A DNA stretch of 64,000 nucleotides from Tenacibaculum tangerinum (GCF_029853675.1 NZ_CP122539.1:248001-312000), one strand, 5' to 3'; positions 28,940-38,618 are shown, counted from the stretch's first letter. The notes: generated by a model not told the origin, from the sequence alone. Numbers and translations: made by a program.

Positions 28940-29752
28940 ATGTATAATTTATTAAAAGGAAAAAAAGGAATTATTTTTGGAGCACTAGATGAAAATTCTA
29001 TAGCTTGGAAAGTTGCTGAACGTGCTCACGAAGAAGGTGCAGAGTTTGTATTAACCAACGCACCGATAGCAATGCGTATGGGAGGTATTAAAGATTTAGC
29101 AGCAAAAACCGGCGCAGAAATTATTCCAGCCGATGCGACTTCTATGGACGATTTGAACAATTTAGTTGAAAAATCTATGGAAATCTTAGGAGGTAAAATC
29201 GATTTTGTGTTGCACTCAATTGGTATGTCTGTGAACGTGCGTAAAGGGCGTCATTATACAGATTCTAAATACGATTTTACAACCAAAGGATGGGACGTTT
29301 CAGCAGTATCTTTTCACAAGGTAATGAACGTTTTATACAACAAAAAAGCCATGAATGAGTGGGGTAGTATCGTTGCATTAACCTATATGGCAGCACAACG
29401 TGTATTCCCAGATTACAACGATATGGCAGATAACAAAGCATATTTAGAAAGCATTGCCCGTAGTTTTGGATATTTCTTCGGAAGAGACCACAAAGTACGT
29501 GTAAATACGGTTTCGCAATCACCTACGGTAACTACTGCGGGTAGTGGTGTTAAAGGTTTTGACGGGTTTTTAGCTTATGCTGAAAAAATGTCTCCATTAG
29601 GAAATGCTACTGCATTAGAATGTGCCGATTATACCATTTCATTATTCTCAGATTTAACCAAAAAAGTAACCTTGCAAAACTTATTTCACGACGGAGGTTT
29701 CTCTAACATGGGAGTGAGTGATGCAGTAATGGAAAGGTTTACTGAAGAGTAA
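28940..29752 (+). CDS. fabI: Enoyl-ACP reductase FabI
   Basis: NADH-dependent reduction of enoyl-ACP, the last step of each fatty-acid elongation round. The 270-residue short-chain-dehydrogenase-like protein has the modified nucleotide motif GIIFGALDENSIAW (GxxxxxSxxW) and the FabI catalytic pair around YMAAQRVFPDYNDMADNKAYLE (Tyr and Lys). Start ATG at 28940. A terminator follows. Confidence 0.96.
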   Translation: MYNLLKGKKGIIFGALDENSIAWKVAERAHEEGAEFVLTNAPIAMRMGGIKDLAAKTGAEIIPADATSMDDLNNLVEKSMEILGGKIDFVLHSIGMSVNVRKGRHYTDSKYDFTTKGWDVSAVSFHKVMNVLYNKKAMNEWGSIVALTYMAAQRVFPDYNDMADNKAYLESIARSFGYFFGRDHKVRVNTVSQSPTVTTAGSGVKGFDGFLAYAEKMSPLGNATALECADYTISLFSDLTKKVTLQNLFHDGGFSNMGVSDAVMERFTEE

Positions 29753-29778
29753 ATTTTAGTAGAAAAAAAATAGTAAAA

Positions 29779-29819
29779 GAAGTTGGAAGTTATTGATTTT
29801 ATAATTTTCAACTTTTTTT
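29779..29819 (+). terminator. Terminator of fabI
   Basis: AAGTTGGAA pairs with TTTCAACTT (one G-T pair), followed by a T7 run. The loop is long (17 bases) but AT-rich. Confidence 0.7.
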
Positions 29820-29849
29820 ATTTTTGTTTGAACACAAATACCCTATATC

Positions 29850-30803
29850 TTGAATAGGCAATTTTCAATCATAATACCTGTTTACAATCGACCGCAAGAA
29901 ATTGAGGAGCTGTTGGAAAGCTTAACAAAACAAGATTTTCAAGACGATTTTGAGGTAGTTATTGTCGAAGACGGTTCAGAAAACTCATCTGAAGAAATAA
30001 TAAATGCATATACTTTACAGCTTAATTTAACTTATTTCTATAAAGAGAATAGCGGAGCAGGGGCAAGTCGAAACTACGGTATGGAAAGAGCTTCGGGGAA
30101 CTATTTTATCATTTTAGATTCTGATGTGATTGTTCCTCCTCAATATCTTTCTGAAGTAAACAAAGCATTAGAAGAGAAATATACGGATGCTTTTGGAGGA
30201 CCCGATGCTGCGCACCCTAATTTTACAGCCTTACAAAAAGCCATCAATTACTCTATGACTTCGGTATTAACCACTGGGGGTATTAGAGGAAAGAAAAAGT
30301 CGGTGGGCAAGTTTCAACCTAGAAGTTTTAATTTGGGGTTGTCAAAAGTAGCTTTTGAGAAAACCAACGGTTTTTCAAAAATGAAAGCAGGAGAAGACAT
30401 CGATTTAACGTTTCGCTTGTGGGAAAACGGTTTTGAAACACAATTGATAGACAAAGCTTTTGTATATCATAAGCGTAGAAGTACGATACCACAGTTTTTC
30501 AAGCAGACTTTTGCTTTTGGTACCGCAAGACCTCTGTTGAATAAAAAATATCCTAAAACTGCAAAAGTTACCTATTGGTTTCCGAGCGTATTTATTATTG
30601 GAATTGATATTGCCCTAATAGCAGCGCTTTTTGGTTACTGGCAGCTATTGGCTTTTTACGGAGTTTACTTTACCTTTATTTTTGTAGATGCGCTACTTCA
30701 AAACAAAAACTTACAAGTAGCTCTGTTGAGCGTGGTAACAACCGTTACTCAATTTTATGGGTACGGGCTAGGTTTTTTAGAATCTAAATTTCTAAAAAAA
30801 TAA
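29850..30803 (+). CDS. Family 2 glycosyltransferase, membrane-anchored
   Basis: A 317-residue GT-A enzyme: FSIIIPVYNRPQEIEELLESL at the N-terminus, nucleotide-sugar Asp in FEVVIVEDGSENSS, DSDV metal motif in FIILDSDVIVP near residue 95, and the ED acceptor-site motif in MKAGEDIDLTFRLW. Two hydrophobic helices at the C-terminus (residues about 245-300) anchor it in the inner membrane. Product unknown; likely polysaccharide or lipid glycosylation. Start is a TTG at 29850: the frame has a TGA at 29829-29831 and no ATG or GTG between. Confidence 0.85.
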   Translation: MNRQFSIIIPVYNRPQEIEELLESLTKQDFQDDFEVVIVEDGSENSSEEIINAYTLQLNLTYFYKENSGAGASRNYGMERASGNYFIILDSDVIVPPQYLSEVNKALEEKYTDAFGGPDAAHPNFTALQKAINYSMTSVLTTGGIRGKKKSVGKFQPRSFNLGLSKVAFEKTNGFSKMKAGEDIDLTFRLWENGFETQLIDKAFVYHKRRSTIPQFFKQTFAFGTARPLLNKKYPKTAKVTYWFPSVFIIGIDIALIAALFGYWQLLAFYGVYFTFIFVDALLQNKNLQVALLSVVTTVTQFYGYGLGFLESKFLKK

Positions 30804-30826
30804 AAGCTCCCAATTTCTTGAGAGCT
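30797..30826 (-). terminator. Terminator of the M16 peptidase gene, copy 1 of a 30-bp duplicate
   Basis: On the minus strand AGCTCTC pairs with GGGAGCT (one T-G pair), then TTTTATTTT. The same 30 bp recurs exactly at 33756-33785. Confidence 0.82.
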
Positions 30827-30850
30827 CTTATTATGATAATTAATGTAGTC

Positions 30851-33679
30851 TTATTTCTCAGGGTTTAAAACTCCTAAGATGTATCCGTTAGTTAAATATT
30901 TTTCAGCTACTTTTTGAATATCTTTTGTGGTTAAAGAATTTACGCGATCTTCAAAAGAAGCTACGTCTGAAACATCATTGCTTTGATAGTCTATATTTTT
31001 AATAGTACTTAGCCAAAAACGATTTTTCTTAAGGTCATCCTTATAATCAGCAATCATTCCTTTTTGAGCTTTCATTAAATCTTCTTCAGTAGGTCCGTTT
31101 TTAACAACAGAAGCGACTTCAGCAACAGAAATATTTGTTAGTTTTTCAACATTTTCAGGAGCACAAGGGTATGAAATGGTAAAGTTGTACCATCCGTAAG
31201 GCATTTTCGAAATACTACCGCGAGTTCTTGAAGAATATACGCCACCTTCCTGTTCACGCAATTTTTCTGTTAATTTAATTCCTACAACTTCACCTAAAAT
31301 TGAAAAAGCTAAAGCATCTTTTTTATTGTAGTCAGCTTTTCCTTGATAGGTAATACGAACATTACTTTTAGGGTCTTTACCTTTGGTAACTGTTTTGGAA
31401 TGAGAACCAGACAATGGTCTAAAATCTGACACTTTGTATGTTTCGTTAGAATTTTTCCCTGGCAGTCCTGCAATATATTTAGTAGCGTACTCCGCCAGTT
31501 TCTTTTCATCAACATTACCGACAAAGTAAAAATTGAAGTCACCAGCATCGGCAAAACGCTCTTGATATTTTTCATACGCTAAGTTGTAATCAGCATTCTC
31601 ATATTTTTCAGGAGAAGGAAAACCAGTATAGCGAGGGTCTTTACCATAAACAAACTCACTCATTTCCTTTTGAAAGAATATATTAGGATTCGCCATTAAA
31701 TTTCCTAAAAAGCTTTTTTGCTTGTTTACATAAGAGTTAAATGCTTTTTCATCTTTGTTTAAAGAAGTAAAGTATAAATGTACCATTTGAAATAACTCTT
31801 CGAAGTTTTTAGGAGTTGCAGAACCTCTAAAACCTTCGCTTAATCCAGAAATATAAGGAGAAACACGAACAATTTTACCCGACATCATTTTAGACATGTC
31901 TGTTTTTGAAAATCCGTTAACTCCTGCTTCTGAAAGTCCACCATTGGCAAAAGAAGTAGCTTTTAATTCTTCATCTGAATATAAAGAAGTTCCTCCAAAG
32001 CTAAACGCTTCAAACAATATTTCATCATTTTTAAAATCTGTTTTCTTATAGGTGACTTTTGCTCCGTTACTTAGGGTCATGGTTTTTGTGCCTAAATCTT
32101 TATTTTCGGTAATGTTTACTATAGAACCGGGTGTTGGTTCTGTGGTCATCATCGAGGCGGCTACAGCTTTATCTTCGTAAGGCTTTAATTCTTTTGTTTT
32201 AACATCGTTTAAAGCATCCATAACTTGCTGCTCGGTAACCACTTTTTTGGGTCCTGTAATCACCACAACACGGTTATCGTCGTGTAGATAATTATCAATA
32301 AGCTTATTTATCTCTTCTAGTTTAACAGAAGGTAATAGCATTTGATGTGCTTTGTATTCCCATTCAATACCAGGAATAGGTTCTTGCTCTAAGAAGTTGT
32401 TCACATATTCACCAACAATTCTTCTAGACTCTCTTTTGTCTCTATCTTTAAACGCTTTTTCGATACGAGCAGACACGTTCATTTTGGCTCGGTCTAACTC
32501 ACCTTGTTGGAAACCGTATCTTTTTACACGTTCGCTTTCGTCTAATAAAGCTTGCAATCCTTTTAATTGTCCATCGGCACTTACACTTGCTCTCGATTGA
32601 TAAGCTTCTTTACCACGAGCCCAAGTACCGCCGTGGTAGCTAAATCCGTAGGCAAAAGGAGGATTTTCGCTGTTTCGCAATTCATCTAAACGATTGTTAA
32701 TCATTTGAGCAAATAACGATTGAATAATCGAGTTTCTATAATCAGAAATGGTAACATCAGGTGTAGCTTCGCCATAATCTTTGTACATTACTTGTACACT
32801 AGAAAAAGCAGCTTCTTTATCTGCCTCAATAGCGATAAACGTTTCTTTGTGGTTTTGTAAAGGAGCAACTTCTCTCTTACGAGGATTTTTAGTTGCAGGT
32901 ATGTTATTAAAGTGTGATTTGATTTTTTCTTCTAATACATCAACACTAACATCACCTACAGCCACTACTGCCATTAAATCTGGGCGATACCAATCTTTAT
33001 GAAAACGACGAATACTTTCGTGTTTAAAGTTTTCTAGATTTTCTTTGGTACCGATAGGTAGCCTTTCTGCATATTTAGATCCGTGCATTACTTTTGGTAA
33101 GTAATTTTCTAACATGCGGCTATCGGCTCCTCTACGAGAGCGGTACTCTTCTAAAACAACACCACGCTCTTCATCAATGTCTTTTCCTTCTAAAAGTGCA
33201 CCGTGTGCCCAATCTTCTAAAATCTGAAAACCTTTTTCAAGTTTTTCTTTATCATCACTCGGAATAGGCAAGATGTAAACGGTTTCGTCAAAACCTGTAT
33301 ATGCGTTTAAATGCGCACCAAATTTTACGCCGATAGATTGTAGGTAATCTACCAGTTCGTTCTTTTTAAAGTTTTTGGTACCATTAAAATTCATATGCTC
33401 CATGAAGTGCGCTAACCCTAGTTGGTCGTCGTCTTCTAAAATAGAACCTGCATTTACAACCAAACGTAATTCTACTTTATTAGCAGGTTTTGGATTTTGC
33501 TTAATGTAGTAGGTCATCCCGTTAGATAGTTTTCCTATCTTAACCGAAGGATCGGTTGGGATTTTCATAGCGCTTACTTTTTCTTTTTTAGAAAGCTTTT
33601 GAGGTGTTTCTTTTAAAACTTGACTATGCCCTGTAGCTATAAAAAGAGCTAAGGACAGCCCTATTAGTATTTTTCTCAT
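30851..33679 (-). CDS. M16-family zinc metallopeptidase, exported
   Basis: A 942-residue periplasmic peptidase of the pitrilysin/insulinase type. It has a signal peptide (ILIGLSLALFIATGHSQ), an active N-terminal half with the inverted zinc motif HFMEH (His91, Glu94, His95) and the downstream Glu in ERGVVLEEYRSRR, and a non-catalytic C-terminal M16 half including the Arg/Tyr-type region GVYSSRTRGSI. This is the long, two-domain form usual in Bacteroidota, often involved in peptide turnover or maturation. It stands alone on the minus strand, bracketed by identical 30-bp terminators. Confidence 0.93.
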   Translation of the reverse strand: MRKILIGLSLALFIATGHSQVLKETPQKLSKKEKVSAMKIPTDPSVKIGKLSNGMTYYIKQNPKPANKVELRLVVNAGSILEDDDQLGLAHFMEHMNFNGTKNFKKNELVDYLQSIGVKFGAHLNAYTGFDETVYILPIPSDDKEKLEKGFQILEDWAHGALLEGKDIDEERGVVLEEYRSRRGADSRMLENYLPKVMHGSKYAERLPIGTKENLENFKHESIRRFHKDWYRPDLMAVVAVGDVSVDVLEEKIKSHFNNIPATKNPRKREVAPLQNHKETFIAIEADKEAAFSSVQVMYKDYGEATPDVTISDYRNSIIQSLFAQMINNRLDELRNSENPPFAYGFSYHGGTWARGKEAYQSRASVSADGQLKGLQALLDESERVKRYGFQQGELDRAKMNVSARIEKAFKDRDKRESRRIVGEYVNNFLEQEPIPGIEWEYKAHQMLLPSVKLEEINKLIDNYLHDDNRVVVITGPKKVVTEQQVMDALNDVKTKELKPYEDKAVAASMMTTEPTPGSIVNITENKDLGTKTMTLSNGAKVTYKKTDFKNDEILFEAFSFGGTSLYSDEELKATSFANGGLSEAGVNGFSKTDMSKMMSGKIVRVSPYISGLSEGFRGSATPKNFEELFQMVHLYFTSLNKDEKAFNSYVNKQKSFLGNLMANPNIFFQKEMSEFVYGKDPRYTGFPSPEKYENADYNLAYEKYQERFADAGDFNFYFVGNVDEKKLAEYATKYIAGLPGKNSNETYKVSDFRPLSGSHSKTVTKGKDPKSNVRITYQGKADYNKKDALAFSILGEVVGIKLTEKLREQEGGVYSSRTRGSISKMPYGWYNFTISYPCAPENVEKLTNISVAEVASVVKNGPTEEDLMKAQKGMIADYKDDLKKNRFWLSTIKNIDYQSNDVSDVASFEDRVNSLTTKDIQKVAEKYLTNGYILGVLNPEK

Positions 33680-33755
33680 AGTATATGAAATTTAATTTTT
33701 TGCAAGGTACATTGAATTATTAACAAGCTAAAAAATTAGTTGCTTAAATTATGTT

Positions 33756-33785
33756 AAAATAAAAGCTCCCAATTTCTTGAGAGCT
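33756..33785 (-). terminator. Terminator of the ArsC-like gene, copy 2 of a 30-bp duplicate
   Basis: Identical over 30 bp to 30797-30826, in the same orientation, 6 bp after the ArsC-like stop. On the minus strand a 7-bp stem is followed by TTTTATTTT. Confidence 0.82.
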
Positions 33786-33790
33786 AACAT

Positions 33791-34132
33791 TTATATAATT
33801 TCTTGTATGCTTTCTGGTGGACGACCAATCACTGCTTTGTTACCATTAATAACAATAGGGCGTTCTATTAATTTCGGATTCTCAACCATGGCTTTTACAA
33901 TTTCAGCATCCGATAGTTCTTTTCCTTTATACTGCTCTTTCCAGATTTTTTCATTTTTACGAACCAAATCGATAGGAGAAATCTTTAATAAACTAATAAT
34001 TTCGTTCAGCTCTTCTTTAGAAGGAATGGTTTCTAAATATTTTACGACTTCGAATTCTTTTCCAGCGTTCTCTATAATTTCTAAACCTTGACGTGATTTA
34101 GAACAACGTGGATTGTGGTATATTTTTATCAT
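33791..34132 (-). CDS. ArsC/Spx-family thiol protein (arsenate reductase-like)
   Basis: A 113-residue thioredoxin-fold protein of the ArsC/Spx/YffB family. Seen: IYHNPRCSKSRQGLE with the active Cys9 in a CSKS motif, and near the C-terminus LIERPIVINGNKAVIGRPPESI, the arsenate-reductase-type Arg region. No arsenic transporter or regulator lies nearby, so a general redox role is equally possible. Single gene between prfB and the M16 peptidase. Confidence 0.88.
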   Translation of the reverse strand: MIKIYHNPRCSKSRQGLEIIENAGKEFEVVKYLETIPSKEELNEIISLLKISPIDLVRKNEKIWKEQYKGKELSDAEIVKAMVENPKLIERPIVINGNKAVIGRPPESIQEII

Positions 34133-34171
34133 TTTGTTATAAGTTAAAAAGTTGGAAAGTTTTTATTTTTG

Positions 34172-34225
34172 CAACAGCCAACAGCCAACAGCCAACAGCC
34201 AACAGCCAACAGCCAACAGCCAACA
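34172..34225. repeat. Heptamer tandem repeat, 7 copies of CAACAGC plus a partial copy
   Basis: Seven perfect copies of CAACAGC from 34172 to 34220, then CAACA. It begins one base after the prfB stop, reading in the prfB direction. It is the second 7-bp array in the window, with an unrelated, GC-richer unit. Confidence 0.98.
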
Positions 34226-34226
34226 A

Positions 34227-35321
34227 CTAATTCTCTTTCTGTCCCATCATCATTAAATAAGCTTTTAAAAACGGATTGATATTACCGTCCATAACTGCAT
34301 CTACGTTTCCTGTTTCATGCGCAGTACGAACGTCTTTTACCAACTTATACGGGTGCATTACGTAATTACGGATTTGACTTCCCCATTCGTTTTTCATCTT
34401 ATTGGCCTCAATTTCATCTCGGGCAGCGAGTCGTTTCTGCAATTCAATTTCATATAATTGCGACTTTAACATTTGCATTGCGGTAGCTCTGTTGTCATGT
34501 TGTGAACGTGAGTTAGAACATTGAATTTGAATCCCTGTTGGTTTGTGTAAAAGCTGGACTTTTGTTTCAACCTTATTTACATTTTGTCCGCCAGCACCAC
34601 TAGAACGTGCTGTGGTGATTTCAATATCAGCAGGATTCACTTCAATTTCGATAGAATCATCAGCAACAGGATACACATATACCGAAGCAAACGAAGTATG
34701 ACGTTTCGCATTACTATCAAAAGGAGAAATACGTACCAATCGATGTACTCCATTTTCACCTTTTAACCATCCAAAAGCATAATCTCCTTCAAACTCTAAA
34801 GTAACCGTCTTAATACCAGCAACATCACCTTCTTGGTAGTTTAAGGTTTTTATTTTATACCCTTGTTTTTCAGCCCACATCGTATACATACGGGTAAGCA
34901 TTTCTGTCCAATCACAACTTTCTGTTCCGCCAGCACCTGCCGTAATTTGTATGGTAGCACTCAAACTATCTCCTTCTTCAGAAAGCATGTTTTTAAACTC
35001 AATATCTTCTAAAAAAGTAGCGGTTTTTTCATACTGTGCTGAAATTTCCTGCTCATCAACATCTCCTTCTTTATAAAAATCGTACAGTACCGTTAGGTCA
35101 TCATTCATGGCAACCACAGTATTGTAATCGTCTACCCATTTTTTCTTAAATCGTAGTGATTTCATTACAGCTTCTGCTTCTTTTGGATCGTTCCAAAAAT
35201 CAGGATTTGCTGTTTTTTCTTCTTCATTTGAAATTTCAATTAACTTCTTGTCAATTTCTAAATATCCTTTTAACTTGCCAATTCGTTCAGCGATGTTTTT
35301 AAGCTGTTCGTGTGTAATCAT
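34227..35321 (-). CDS. prfB: Peptide chain release factor 2, no programmed frameshift
   Basis: RF2 ends translation at UAA and UGA. The 364-residue protein has the RF2 tripeptide in [12 protein letters not shown] (SPF), the catalytic GGQ in [14 protein letters not shown] and a normal length. The reading frame is continuous through the point where most bacteria carry an in-frame UGA and a +1 frameshift site: here the codons are GGA TAT TTA GAA ATT GAC. So the usual autoregulatory frameshift is absent. ATG at 35319-35321. It lies divergent from the threonine aldolase gene 36 bp away. Confidence 0.96.
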   Translation of the reverse strand: MITHEQLKNIAERIGKLKGYLEIDKKLIEISNEEEKTANPDFWNDPKEAEAVMKSLRFKKKWVDDYNTVVAMNDDLTVLYDFYKEGDVDEQEISAQYEKTATFLEDIEFKNMLSEEGDSLSATIQITAGAGGTESCDWTEMLTRMYTMWAEKQGYKIKTLNYQEGDVAGIKTVTLEFEGDYAFGWLKGENGVHRLVRISPFDSNAKRHTSFASVYVYPVADDSIEIEVNPADIEITTARSSGAGGQNVNKVETKVQLLHKPTGIQIQCSNSRSQHDNRATAMQMLKSQLYEIELQKRLAARDEIEANKMKNEWGSQIRNYVMHPYKLVKDVRTAHETGNVDAVMDGNINPFLKAYLMMMGQKEN

Positions 35322-35357
35322 AAATGCAAAAATACATTTTATAAATCGTAGTTAGAA

Positions 35358-36380
35358 ATGGAAATAAACTTAATAAGCGATACAGTAACCAAACCAACTA
35401 AAGAAATGTTGGAAGCAATGATGAATGCTAAGGTAGGAGATGATGTTTTTAAAGCCGACCCAACGGTAAATTTGTTACAAGAGAAAGTAGCAGATATGTT
35501 TGGAATGGAAGATGCACTCTTTTTTCCTTCGGGAACGATGGCGAATCAAACTGCGATAAAAGTTCATACGCAACCCGGAGATAGAATGTTTTGCGACAAA
35601 TGGGCACATGTTTATAATTATGAAGGTGGTGGGGCTGCTTTTAATGCAGGGGTAACTTCTTGCTTGATTGATGGTGATAAAGGTATGTTTACTGCCGACC
35701 AATTAGAGAGTTTGGTAAGCGGAAGAAACGATATTCATACCCCATATAGCAGACTGGTTTGTGTTGAAAACACCACTAATAAAGGGGGAGGAGCTTGTTG
35801 GGATTTTGAAGAATTACAAAAAATTCAAAAAGTAGCCAAAGCAACTAATTTGGCATATCATTTAGATGGAGCACGTTTGTTCAATGCTTTGGTTGCCAAA
35901 AACGAAACTCCGAAACAATACGGAGCATTGTTTGATACCATTTCAATTTGTTTATCAAAAGGATTAGGGGCTCCAGTAGGTTCAGTATTAGTAGGAAGTA
36001 AAGCGCATATTGAAAAAGCCTTGCGCGTACGTAAATTGTTTGGTGGCGGGATGCGACAAGCTGGTTTTCTAGCTGCGGCAGGAATTTATGCGCTAGACAA
36101 TCAAGTAGCGCGTTTGGCTGAAGACCATCTAAAGGCAAAAGAAATAGGTATGGTGTTAGAAAGTTGCTCTTATGTGAAAAAAGTAGAGCCTATTGAAACG
36201 AATATTGTTATTTTTTATGTAGATGACTCCATAAACCCAGATGATTTTATGAAAAAAATGGCAGATAAAGGAGTGTTGTTAATCTCTATGGGAGAAGGAA
36301 AAATACGTATTGTTACACATTTAGATTATACCAGTGAAATGCACGAAAAGTTAGTAGAAGAGTTGCAGCATTTCGCTTAA
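35358..36380 (+). CDS. ltaE: Threonine aldolase
   Basis: PLP enzyme cleaving threonine (or allo-threonine) to glycine and acetaldehyde. The 340-residue protein has the N-terminal [18 protein letters not shown], the [15 protein letters not shown] segment, [16 protein letters not shown], the PLP Asp-containing [12 protein letters not shown] and the PLP lysine in [13 protein letters not shown]. Stereospecificity is not readable. It converges with the small barrel-protein gene, overlapping it by 4 bp. Confidence 0.93.
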   Translation: MEINLISDTVTKPTKEMLEAMMNAKVGDDVFKADPTVNLLQEKVADMFGMEDALFFPSGTMANQTAIKVHTQPGDRMFCDKWAHVYNYEGGGAAFNAGVTSCLIDGDKGMFTADQLESLVSGRNDIHTPYSRLVCVENTTNKGGGACWDFEELQKIQKVAKATNLAYHLDGARLFNALVAKNETPKQYGALFDTISICLSKGLGAPVGSVLVGSKAHIEKALRVRKLFGGGMRQAGFLAAAGIYALDNQVARLAEDHLKAKEIGMVLESCSYVKKVEPIETNIVIFYVDDSINPDDFMKKMADKGVLLISMGEGKIRIVTHLDYTSEMHEKLVEELQHFA

Positions 36381-36859
36381 AAGAAAACTCGTATAATTGG
36401 TGATATTGGCGATGCGTATACACTTTTAGTATTGCTGTGTAAAACATCATAACGAACCCCAATAGAGGCAAAACCTGTTCTGTAAGCGACCCCAAAATAC
36501 AGGGCAGGTACATCCCAGTTTCTGTTAAAATCTCCTGTTGATTGATTTACAAAAAGATGTTCGTATTCTCCAGAAAATTGAAGATTTATAAAAGGTGCAT
36601 TGTACATAGATAAAAGGTTACCACCATAAATATTGGCAGAACCAAAATCATTATCTGTGTAGGTGTAATTTATACCAGCACCTAGCGAGAAACCTTCATT
36701 AAAATCATACACTGCCATAGGAGAAATTGAAATAGTAGTGGTGTTTCCAAAACTTAACCCCAATCCACCTCCAAAGCGAACATTGCTCCAAAAATTCTCT
36801 TCCTGTGAGAAAGTGATTGTGGCACATAGAAAAAAAACAAAGAATAATAATCTTCTCAT
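36377..36859 (-). CDS. Small outer-membrane beta-barrel-like protein
   Basis: A 160-residue protein with a signal peptide ([16 protein letters not shown]) and amphipathic strand pattern ending in Phe (PIIRVFF), typical of an eight-stranded outer-membrane barrel. Strands such as [32 protein letters not shown] and [18 protein letters not shown] are visible. No known family name can be attached with certainty. Its 3' end overlaps the threonine aldolase stop by 4 bp on the opposite strand. Confidence 0.72.
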   Translation of the reverse strand: MRRLLFFVFFLCATITFSQEENFWSNVRFGGGLGLSFGNTTTISISPMAVYDFNEGFSLGAGINYTYTDNDFGSANIYGGNLLSMYNAPFINLQFSGEYEHLFVNQSTGDFNRNWDVPALYFGVAYRTGFASIGVRYDVLHSNTKSVYASPISPIIRVFF

Positions 36860-36941
36860 TATAAACAGTTTGTTTAGCTAATATACTAAATCGTTATTAC
36901 AAAACATTAGAATTACTTGTAAAAAAGGAATCAGATTTTTA

Positions 36942-37550
36942 TTAGTTTAACTGTTCGAGTTTGGCTAATTCTTTATAGTTTTGATTTAGTTTACTAAGTA
37001 AAATACCATACAATAGCTGGTAAAAAAGCCATAAAACTACAAGTACAATTAATAACGTAATTACAGTAGCAATTATCGACACAAAAACTTGTTGAGAATT
37101 AAATTCAGGATGAGTTCTCAAAGTAGCAACAGTTACAATTACCCCAAAAACAAATACATACAACAAGTTAAACAGTACATAATATCTAACAGTTTTTCGT
37201 GTTTTGATAATCTTATCCATTAAGACTTTTGTTGAGTCTATTACAGATATACTCTTATAATTCAGGTAAAATTTAAGTAAGAAATAAAATAATATAGGAT
37301 AAACAATAAATTGTGAGTAAATCATAAAATCGTATAATCCAAGTTTTTCATATTCTTTATATGCTTTTTCCATATCAAAAAGAAAATAAAGAGAATTCAA
37401 AAGAACAAACTCTAAAAGACCAATAATAAAAATCCATTTAACTATTGATGATGATTTGGAATGAGCCATTTTATAAATATCAACTTGAGAAACTTTATTG
37501 GTTTCTTCAGGTTGATTCTCCCATGCTTTTTTATATTTATCTAAATCCAT
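36942..37550 (-). CDS. Four-helix membrane protein paired with an ECF sigma factor
   Basis: A 202-residue protein: a soluble N-terminal stretch (DLDKYKKAWENQPEE), then four membrane helices (residues about 38-60, 78-95, 120-140 and 158-182) and a short charged tail. It starts 6 bp after the sigma-factor gene and must be cotranscribed. Position and topology suggest an anti-sigma or sensing partner, but there is no recognisable anti-sigma fold, so this is inference. Confidence 0.68.
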   Translation of the reverse strand: MDLDKYKKAWENQPEETNKVSQVDIYKMAHSKSSSIVKWIFIIGLLEFVLLNSLYFLFDMEKAYKEYEKLGLYDFMIYSQFIVYPILFYFLLKFYLNYKSISVIDSTKVLMDKIIKTRKTVRYYVLFNLLYVFVFGVIVTVATLRTHPEFNSQQVFVSIIATVITLLIVLVVLWLFYQLLYGILLSKLNQNYKELAKLEQLN

Positions 37551-37556
37551 TTACAA

Positions 37557-38111
37557 TTATGGGTTTAATATTTTTTTCAATTTATCTTTCGCTCTGTTCA
37601 TTTTTACACGAGCATTTACCGAACTTATACCTAGTGTTTCAGAAATTTCTTTATAAGGTTTATCTTCTAGGTATAAAAAAATCAGTGCCTTATCAATATC
37701 ATTTAACTTGCGAATAGCACTATACAAAGCCTTTAACTGCAATTCTTCTGTGTCGTCATATTCTTCAGCTTTAATTTTAAAAGAGTACTCTGAAAAATCT
37801 TGTGTTTGAATACTTCTGGTAGATTTTCTATATAAAGAAATAGCCGTATTCAATGCTACTCGATACATCCAAGTACTAAACTTTGCTTCTCCTCTAAACT
37901 TACCATAGTTTTTCCATAGTTGAATGGTGATTTCTTGAAATAAATCATTGTGGGCATCTCGATTTGTAGTATAAATTCTACATACCTTGTGCACAATGTT
38001 TTGATTGGCTTCGAAATCAGTTAAAAATTTATTTTCTAATTCTTTTTCCACTAAGTTTAATAAAGTTGATACGTTATAAGTAGTCCAAAAATACAAATTG
38101 TTACAATTCAT
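37557..38111 (-). CDS. ECF-type RNA polymerase sigma factor
   Basis: A sigma-70 family member with regions 2 and 4 only. Seen: region 2 HNDLFQEITIQLWKNYGKFRG and FSTWMYRVALNTAISLYRK, and region 4 ALIFLYLEDKPYKEISETLGISSVNARVKMNRAKDKLK. The 184-residue form from ATG 38111 carries an unusual 20-residue N-terminus; a GTG at 38049-38051 would give the standard start (EKELENKFLTDFEANQN), and a -7-like TATTTTTG lies between the two, so the shorter form may be real. Followed after 6 bp by its membrane partner. Target genes unknown. Confidence 0.88.
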   Translation of the reverse strand: MNCNNLYFWTTYNVSTLLNLVEKELENKFLTDFEANQNIVHKVCRIYTTNRDAHNDLFQEITIQLWKNYGKFRGEAKFSTWMYRVALNTAISLYRKSTRSIQTQDFSEYSFKIKAEEYDDTEELQLKALYSAIRKLNDIDKALIFLYLEDKPYKEISETLGISSVNARVKMNRAKDKLKKILNP

Positions 38112-38201
38112 CTTAAAAATAATACAGTTCGGTTTCTTTTTATTTTGTAAATCGTATTTGAGATGAATATTTGTGTCATAATTAACTATAAAATAAATAC
38201 A

Positions 38202-38618
38202 ATGAAATTTTTAATGCACATTTTTGTTCTGGCAATTTTATTCGCTGTTAAAACAGTATCAGCACAAAACAGAACTATAACAGTAACTGTTGTGAATGTT
38301 ACTTCAGACCAAGGAAAAGTAATGTATGCTTTATACTCAAAAGAAAACTTTAGAAAAGAACCATTACAAGCTAAGCAAGCGACGATAGAAAAAGGAAGAA
38401 GTACCGTAGCTTTTGAAAATGTAGCTGAGGGAGAGTATGCCATTATTTGCTTTCATGATGCAAACAATAATAATAAAATGGATTTTGAACCTAATGGAAT
38501 ACCGTTAGAAGATTATGGGGCATCAAATAATCAATTATCTCCTTTCGGACCTCCACAATATGAGGATGCAAAATTTGTAGTTGGAGATAAAGATGTATCT
38601 TTCGATATTAAATTTTAG
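38202..38618 (+). CDS. DUF2141 exported protein
   Basis: A 138-residue protein with a signal peptide (HIFVLAILFAVKTVSAQ) and the DUF2141 domain: ITVTVVNVTSDQGKVMYALYS, VAFENVAEGEYAIICFHDANNNNKMDFEPNGIP with its calcium-loop-like DANNNNKMDFE. Function unknown; probably a small secreted or periplasmic binding domain. The ATG at 38202 is chosen because an earlier in-frame ATG (38163) would place 13 extra residues before the signal peptide. Divergent from the sigma factor, upstream of the 2TM/LytTR operon. Confidence 0.8.
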   Translation: MKFLMHIFVLAILFAVKTVSAQNRTITVTVVNVTSDQGKVMYALYSKENFRKEPLQAKQATIEKGRSTVAFENVAEGEYAIICFHDANNNNKMDFEPNGIPLEDYGASNNQLSPFGPPQYEDAKFVVGDKDVSFDIKF

